The notes under the pieces: generated by a model | The model's input: the letters and a program-made list of their open reading frames with translations, nothing else | The model's database searches: none | What the model was told of the DNA's origin: nothing | Shown: piece after piece, positions 14,108 to 18,838 of the stretch | Layout: every line of letters starts with the position of its first letter | Position numbering within the stretch: the stretch's first letter is position 1 | Position numbers and translations under genes: made by a program | Assembly: GCA_023229165.1 (NCBI GenBank) | Contig: JALNZQ010000002.1 | Location: 22,237-41,074 of the forward strand | Length of the DNA stretch: 18,838 bases | Source: Methanothrix sp. | GTDB taxonomy: Archaea; Halobacteriota; Methanosarcinia; Methanotrichales; Methanotrichaceae | Reading direction: 5' to 3'

Positions 14108-16681
14108 CTAGCTCGTAACCTCCAAAACAACCTTCGTAAGAATCCCGGTGAATTCGAAAGGACTCTTGTAGCTCTCCGTCACCGGCGTTTGCGGATCTTT
14201 GCCTATCTCCAGACCCTCTTCATAAGAATACCGCCTTGGTACCGTTGGAGCGATGCGCTTTTGGCCTTCCTGTAAGCCATTGATATACAGCGTCCCAAGT
14301 CCCTGGAAAGCTCCGGTCTTCTCAAATTTGAAGCCTAATGTGGCCGGTCCCGTGGGTATCTCATTCGTCGAGATGATTGTGTGATGCTTCAGACCCACGA
14401 AGTTGTAATCGTAGACCAGGTGCTTATTCTGGACATACAGGGACAGGCCTGCGAACCTTCCTCCAATAGAGAAGAGTGCGCCTTCAGCACCCGCAGCAGG
14501 GATATCGACGTAGGCCGTGATTGTGTAGGAGCTGTTCATGGTATCGGGAATATCGGGCTCCATGATCTTTTCAGTTCCAGGATAGTATGTGAACGTCCCG
14601 ATCTTTGGAATGGTATCGTAGCGTGCTCCGATGCGATCGTCCAGAGGCAGAACGTTATACTTGCCCGCCTCGGTCCACCAGCGTTCTTCCATTTCTTTTA
14701 CCTTTTCCGGATACTTCGCTGCCAGATCGTTGGCTTCCGATACATCCTCGGTAAGGTTGTAAAGCTCCCAAACATCCTGATCGAAGTTGCCGCCGGTGTT
14801 TACGTGATGGAAAGCGACTGCCTTCCAATCGTTGTACCAGAGGCCGCGCGTGCCCATCATCTCAAAGTACTGAACTATTTTATGGGTCGTATCGTTGGGG
14901 TTATTGAAGGTATAGACCATACTGGTCCCTTCAATGGACTTCTGAGGAACGCCATTATAGACCTTTGGAGCCTGGATATCCAGCACCTCGAAGACCGTTG
15001 GGACTATGTCGATGGCGTGGCTGAACTGGGAGCGAACGCTTCCATTATCCTTGATCGCTGCCGGCCAGTATATAATCAAAGGATCGCGCACGCCGCCTTC
15101 ATTGGTCGTCCATTTGTAGAACCGGTTGGGAGTGTTATCCGCCATGGCCCATCCGAGCGGGTAGGTTGGATAGCTCATGGGCCCGCCCAGCTCGTCAAGC
15201 TTTGTCAGCATGCTGCTTATGTTAGATCCGGATAAGGGAGTGTAATTCGCCAAGAACCCTGAAGTGTCTCCTCCTTCAGACATTCCGTTGGACCATAGCA
15301 CCATATTAGTGTAGCCGTTGGCGTCACCCTCAGGAGATGCGCCGTTATCTGAGAGCACTATGATCATAGTATTATTCAGTAGACCGCTCTCATCCAGATA
15401 GTCAATGAACCTGCCTATCTGCTCATCGGTGTAGTCGACGTAACCTGCATGGACCTCAGCCAGGCGTGCATATACCTTCTTTTCGTCGGCAGTCAGGTTA
15501 TCCCATGCTTTAACATAGGGGTCTCTTGGAGGCAGCTGTGTGTTCTGCGGTACAATTCCCATCTCCTTTTGCCGGGCAATTGTCTCATTCCTTACTGCAT
15601 CCCAGCCCTGGTCGAACTTGCCCTGGTACTTATCGATGTACTCTTTAGGCGCATGGTGCGGCCAGTGGCCGGCGCCAAAGGCGAGGTAGAGGAAGAACGG
15701 CTTATTCGGGTCAACCTGCCTGCCATCGCTCAAGAACTCTATAGACCGGTTTACCAGGTCCTTGGAGAGATGGTATCCTTCCTCAGGCGTGGACGGCGGA
15801 TCTATTCGGTGCTCGCCGTAGACCAGATCAGGATACCACTGACTGGTGTGAGACTCCAGGAAGCCGTAATACCTCTCGAATCCCCTGCCAAGTGGCCATT
15901 GATCGTAGGGCCCTGCCGCATTGATATCAGCCGAGGGGGCAAGGTGCCACTTGCCTACACAATATGTATTGTAGCCCTGGTCCCTGAGCACCTCCGGTAT
16001 TGTGGCGGCGCTCTTCGACATATGGGCGTTGTACCCCGGATAGCCGCTGGCAAACTCCATTAGAGTACCTACGCCTACTGAGTGGTGGTTTCGGCCTGTG
16101 AGCAGACAAGCGCGAGATGGAGAGCAGATCGCTGTGGTGTGGAAGTTGTTATAGCGCAGGCCTCCTGCTGCCAGTCTGTCAATATTTGGCGTTTCCACCG
16201 GACCGCCAAAACATCCCAAACCGCCATATCCGATATCGTCAAGCACAAGGAAGACTATATTGGGTGAACCCTTGGGCGGTTGGGCCACCGTTGGCCAGCA
16301 CTGTGTTGAGTCTTTGTAGGTCAATCCAATATTTTGTGATTCGCAATCTGATTGAATACCCCGTTCATCTGTCTGGTTTGAAGAAGCCAATTCCGCAGGA
16401 GTGCTCTTTGCTGCCTGGATGACGAGAACATTTTGTTGAGGTGATATGACGTCTTCATTGGCAACTTCTTCGAGACTCGATTCCGCGGTCAGAGCTCTTC
16501 TCCGGTTAGTCAAAAGTTCGTTTGCGCTGTTTATTCGATTAGAGTCGTCTGCAATGATTTCTTTGGCTGTTAAGAGGCTATCATCAATATTACTATCTCC
16601 AGGTATGCCGGCAGATTCGCTATTATCTGTAGCCAGTATACCGGAGGAACTTAAAAAAACCAAAACGATTAAAAGAGGCAT
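14108..16681 (-). CDS. Secreted Cys-type arylsulfatase
   Basis: Type I sulfatase (alkaline phosphatase superfamily), predicted to hydrolyse sulfate esters outside the cell. 857 residues from ATG 16681. Seen: hydrophobic signal-like start; a low-complexity acidic segment (20-130) unusual for the family; NIVFLVLDDIGYGG (141-154) with metal ligands Asp148/149; CSPSRACLLTGR (186-197), the C-X-P-S-R formylglycine site; later IIVLSDNGASPEGD with the Asp/Asn metal ligands; and a C-terminal beta-sandwich-like domain (about 715-857). Cys186 must be oxidised to formylglycine; no maturase is in the window. The frame is open upstream to 16717 and adds a lysine-bearing stretch before the hydrophobic core, so the start may lie upstream (see the ribosome site entry). 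Sulfatases are uncommon in methanogens; acquisition from bacteria is possible. Converges with the Cache gene at 13990. Confidence 0.92.
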   Translation of the reverse strand: MPLLIVLVFLSSSGILATDNSESAGIPGDSNIDDSLLTAKEIIADDSNRINSANELLTNRRRALTAESSLEEVANEDVISPQQNVLVIQAAKSTPAELASSNQTDERGIQSDCESQNIGLTYKDSTQCWPTVAQPPKGSPNIVFLVLDDIGYGGLGCFGGPVETPNIDRLAAGGLRYNNFHTTAICSPSRACLLTGRNHHSVGVGTLMEFASGYPGYNAHMSKSAATIPEVLRDQGYNTYCVGKWHLAPSADINAAGPYDQWPLGRGFERYYGFLESHTSQWYPDLVYGEHRIDPPSTPEEGYHLSKDLVNRSIEFLSDGRQVDPNKPFFLYLAFGAGHWPHHAPKEYIDKYQGKFDQGWDAVRNETIARQKEMGIVPQNTQLPPRDPYVKAWDNLTADEKKVYARLAEVHAGYVDYTDEQIGRFIDYLDESGLLNNTMIIVLSDNGASPEGDANGYTNMVLWSNGMSEGGDTSGFLANYTPLSGSNISSMLTKLDELGGPMSYPTYPLGWAMADNTPNRFYKWTTNEGGVRDPLIIYWPAAIKDNGSVRSQFSHAIDIVPTVFEVLDIQAPKVYNGVPQKSIEGTSMVYTFNNPNDTTHKIVQYFEMMGTRGLWYNDWKAVAFHHVNTGGNFDQDVWELYNLTEDVSEANDLAAKYPEKVKEMEERWWTEAGKYNVLPLDDRIGARYDTIPKIGTFTYYPGTEKIMEPDIPDTMNSSYTITAYVDIPAAGAEGALFSIGGRFAGLSLYVQNKHLVYDYNFVGLKHHTIISTNEIPTGPATLGFKFEKTGAFQGLGTLYINGLQEGQKRIAPTVPRRYSYEEGLEIGKDPQTPVTESYKSPFEFTGILTKVVLEVTS

Positions 16682-16688
16682 TATTAAT

Positions 16689-16955
16689 TTAGCTAAGTTT
16701 GAAACAATTATCCCTCCTTAATATTATCTTCCTCATGATAGTATTTAATTCTTTCATTATTGCGTCTCCAGGATCAAAGACACTGATGCTGACCGCCTGC
16801 CTGGTCTCGACCGACTCATGCCGCCCCAATGGCAGAGTAGTTGCCGCAGATGATAGGATCTTGCAGCAATGCAGGTCCAGGTGGCTGTTTCAGGGCGCGC
16901 CGTCTTTGGCAATGAGGGTGGTGCCCTGTTGGCCCTCTACTGCATGCGCCCCCAT
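16689..16955 (-). pseudogene. Short ORF interrupted by in-frame TGA between MBL gene and sulfatase
   Basis: From ATG 16955, overlapping the stop of the MBL gene (TGATG), a frame reads MGAHAVEGQQGTTLIAKDGA-P, then TGA at 16890-16892, then continues for 66 codons (NSHLDLHCCKILSSAATTLP..., VSISVFDPGDAIMKELNT...) to TAA at 16689. Codon positions look protein-like on both sides of the TGA. It may be a broken gene (TGG to TGA), two tiny genes, or chance. The family is not recognised. Its 3' end contains the AAGGAGGG ribosome site of the sulfatase. Confidence 0.35.
16712..16719 (-). promoter_or_regulatory. Strong ribosome site upstream of the sulfatase
   Basis: AAGGAGGG on the minus strand. The nearest in-frame ATG of the sulfatase (16681) is about 30 bases away, too far. 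In frame at normal distance are ATA (16711), ATT (16708) and GTT (16705); a TTG at 16707 is out of frame and stops after four codons. Initiation at ATT would add IVSNLAKLI before MPLL and supply the missing charged n-region of the signal peptide. Confidence 0.55.
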
Positions 16956-18664
16956 CACACCTCATCCTGAAGAGTGGAGAACTCGATTTCCACGCAGGGG
17001 CTATTCGCTTCAAAAGAAGTCTGCAAAAGCCCTCCCGAGAGCGCCAGGCTCCTTTCGAAGAACCTTTTGGACTGGCTCAGAGGATGGCAAGTGCACTCGC
17101 CTCTTCCCGTGATGCGCACCGTCAACCATTCGTCCTTCAAGGCTGTGGCGATTTCAATCTTCTTCATTCTCGCCCCTGCGAACCGCTCCAGCATATCGAT
17201 CAATATATCAGCAAAGCGCTCTTGGTCCATGCGTGCGAAAGGCTTCCCGGAGCCTGGCCAAAAGGCCAAGTCTACGTATTCAAATATATTTACATGTGCG
17301 ATACGAGCCATTAGTGCCAACCGGAAGTCTTCAACACTTTCCGCCTGCATAATCGCCTCCTCTTCATAGGAGTGGTGTAGCAACTTCTCCAAGACCACCT
17401 CGATGAGTCGGTTGATGTCCACGCGGGAGACAATGTAAGGGGGGCGAAAGCCGCGATAAGTCGCAGCGTAGTCACTGAGCAGTCTGCCTGCCCTTTCCAG
17501 AAGAGACTGACCGAGCACAGATTCCAGCTTTCTCTTGGCGAAGAGCTTGTCCAGCCTGCCTACGACCTGCCCTGTTTTATGCACCATCTCTATGTCCAGC
17601 TTCTTTCCGGCATGAAGCTCTCTGGCAAAAGCATGGAAGTCAACAAATAGCTCGTCCATGTGCGCAGTGTCCAGAAGACAATCCAGCTCTTTGGCCTGCG
17701 CCTCTTCCTCCAGCTCGCCCAGCACATGAGATATGTAGGCCAGCCGACCGGCAATGATGGTGAAGATTCTCTCCAGCTCGCTTATGAGATCCTGGGCATA
17801 GTCTGAGGTCCGCCGGGCCCAGTGGGGTGTAATCTCTTGCAGGTCCTTTAAAGAAGCTGCATCTGAGTACATGACTTGCAGGGTCTTATGTGCCGTCTGG
17901 GCGTCGATGAATTTGCCGTGGCCGCAGCCGCAGATGAGGATCTTTTCGTTTTCCAGAATCCACAAAATCTTCAGGATGGATTGCATAAAATCCTTCTGGC
18001 TCCAGCCATAGGCCCCAGCCACTCCCGGATTGGGTGCGAAGAAGACATCGCCCACGATGAGCATCGATCCGGTCCGGATGCAGACGCCGTCCGGACTGTG
18101 CCCCGGGGTGTGGTAGATCTCCAGACAGTCCTCTTTTCCGAGCGGCACAATCTGGCTATAAAGCACTGCGTCCTCTGCGATCCACCTGGAATTTGTGACG
18201 TAGTCGAAACTCCACCCATTCTTATTAAGAGAAGTCTCGCCTAATTTTGTTTTGTCATGACAGGAGAGTAGTCTGATATCGACGGGAACTGCTGACATAG
18301 GCCGGTCCAGCAGCAAGGAAAGGGTCATCTGGGGGTCGTTAGTCTCCAGAGCCCGAGCTCCGGTCTCCTGTACGGCCAGAAAGGCCTTGGATAGTGTTTT
18401 GCATTGCTTCAACTGATACCAGTGATCGATATGTACATGGGTAAGATAGACCACAACCGGGCGGGGCAGCTCATCTTGCAGGATTTGAACCATTTCTTCC
18501 AAGCATTCGGCCTGACTTTGTACGCCACCCGGATCGATGAGTGCGATCTGTCCCGGGCTGGAGAAAAGGTAAGAATTGGATGACATTATGTCGATCTTGC
18601 ACAGGTAGGGATAGACAGTGACATTTCCGGTACCTGGCACTCTCTGCGATATCATTGGCTCCAC
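16955..18664 (-). CDS. Metallo-beta-lactamase fold protein fused to histidine-kinase-like domain
   Basis: 569 residues. The N-terminal half is an MBL-fold hydrolase with the full metal set: HVHIDH at 76-81, His189 in TPGHSPDG, Asp206 in GDVFF and His249 in GCGHGK. Residues about 285-450 are helical, and the last ~110 (FADILIDMLERFAGARMKKI..., DEWLTVRITGRGE, FFERSLALSGGLLQ, PCVEIEFSTL) follow the strand/helix order of a HATPase_c domain but lack a clear N box and DxGxG, so ATP binding is doubtful. I infer a redox, NO or metabolite-responsive regulator rather than an active kinase. Start is GTG 18664: AAGGAGTG at 18673-18680 lies 8 bases upstream, while ATG four codons later is too far. No transmembrane segment. 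The small interrupted ORF and the sulfatase follow on the same strand. Confidence 0.85.
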   Translation of the reverse strand: MEPMISQRVPGTGNVTVYPYLCKIDIMSSNSYLFSSPGQIALIDPGGVQSQAECLEEMVQILQDELPRPVVVYLTHVHIDHWYQLKQCKTLSKAFLAVQETGARALETNDPQMTLSLLLDRPMSAVPVDIRLLSCHDKTKLGETSLNKNGWSFDYVTNSRWIAEDAVLYSQIVPLGKEDCLEIYHTPGHSPDGVCIRTGSMLIVGDVFFAPNPGVAGAYGWSQKDFMQSILKILWILENEKILICGCGHGKFIDAQTAHKTLQVMYSDAASLKDLQEITPHWARRTSDYAQDLISELERIFTIIAGRLAYISHVLGELEEEAQAKELDCLLDTAHMDELFVDFHAFARELHAGKKLDIEMVHKTGQVVGRLDKLFAKRKLESVLGQSLLERAGRLLSDYAATYRGFRPPYIVSRVDINRLIEVVLEKLLHHSYEEEAIMQAESVEDFRLALMARIAHVNIFEYVDLAFWPGSGKPFARMDQERFADILIDMLERFAGARMKKIEIATALKDEWLTVRITGRGECTCHPLSQSKRFFERSLALSGGLLQTSFEANSPCVEIEFSTLQDEV

Positions 18665-18739
18665 GGCAAAAACACTCCTTTTTGGGCAAGCTTACTACAT
18701 GCGAATAAATTATATTTGATCGTTTTCCTCAATACGTGT

Positions 18740-18755
18740 AGAGTCCCGAAACTCT
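18740..18755. repeat. Short inverted repeat upstream of right-edge gene
   Basis: AGAGT (18740-18744) and ACTCT (18751-18755) around CCCGAA, just upstream of the TATA-like box. It could be an operator or, if the edge gene is a transposase, part of an insertion-sequence end beginning near TGTAGAGTCCCG. The second end is outside the window. Confidence 0.3.
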
Positions 18756-18759
18756 TGAC

Positions 18760-18767
18760 TTTATATA
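18760..18767 (+). promoter_or_regulatory. TATA box for the right-edge gene, probably leaderless
   Basis: TTTATATA is a near-consensus archaeal TATA box. Its centre lies about 19 bases before ATG 18782, so transcription would begin at or just inside the start codon; no ribosome site is present. This fits a leaderless mRNA. Confidence 0.6.
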
Positions 18768-18781
18768 CCCATCAAAAAGGC

Positions 18782-18838
18782 ATGGGAAAGAAGAATAAGG
18801 TTGTAAAGCTAACAGAGAAGAAGATCAGATATATCATT
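18782..18838 (+). CDS. Start of unknown gene, possibly a transposase with N-terminal HTH (partial)
   Basis: Nineteen codons are visible: MGKKNKVVKLTEKKIRYII. The lysine-rich lead followed by 'KLTEKKIRYII' is reminiscent, from memory, of the N-terminus of helix-turn-helix transposases of archaeal IS481-like elements, but the piece is too short to be sure. A near-consensus TATA box precedes it. The rest lies beyond the window. Confidence 0.4.
   Translation, partial: MGKKNKVVKLTEKKIRYII

Noticed and set aside
14381..15235. 284-codon plus-strand frame opposite the sulfatase
   Set aside because: Antisense shadow of a clear sulfatase; no motif or ribosome site.

Overview
The window looks like chromosomal DNA of an acetate-using methanogenic archaeon, most likely a Methanothrix (Methanosaeta) relative. 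This is inferred from a complete acetyl-CoA decarbonylase/synthase (ACDS) operon, archaeal TATA-like boxes, GGAGG/GAGGTG ribosome sites, and several secreted proteins carrying many N-glycosylation sequons. No rRNA, tRNA or CRISPR array was seen.

Left part (1-9290): a partial cobalamin-pathway gene (cobD-like, minus strand) diverges from the ACDS operon. The operon reads cdhA - cdhB - cdhC - two tiny paralogous Ala/Pro-linker proteins - cooC-like nickel-insertion ATPase - cdhD - cdhE, all plus strand, with gaps of 6 to 83 bases, and ends in a 10-bp-stem terminator. CdhA/CdhB handle CO/CO2 chemistry, CdhC carries the A cluster that makes or breaks the acetyl C-C bond, CdhD/CdhE form the corrinoid iron-sulfur protein that moves the methyl group, and the CooC-like ATPase probably loads nickel. 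cobD next door fits because CdhDE needs a cobamide.

Middle part (9290-14100): an accessory region. It holds a small secreted protein with a Gly/Cys tail, a structured intergenic segment, a small acidic helical protein (minus), a frameshifted histidine-kinase remnant (minus), a stretch with no recognisable gene, a dodecin-family protein (minus), and a plus-strand trio: a secreted tandem-Cache protein, a two-domain GNAT acetyltransferase, and a membrane-anchored or secreted Cache protein. The Cache proteins have no signalling domain.

Right part (14100-18838): on the minus strand, a metallo-beta-lactamase fold protein with a histidine-kinase-like C-terminal half, a short ORF broken by an in-frame TGA, and a large secreted Cys-type arylsulfatase lie head to tail and may be co-transcribed. 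At the right edge a TATA box and the first 19 codons of a plus-strand gene, possibly an insertion-sequence transposase, enter the window.

The observations most worth a second look are the duplicated mini-proteins inside the ACDS operon, the lack of any N-terminal D-cluster cysteine in CdhA, the kinase remnant, the orphan Cache proteins, the MBL/kinase-like fusion, and two genes whose best ribosome site is followed in frame by ATT.
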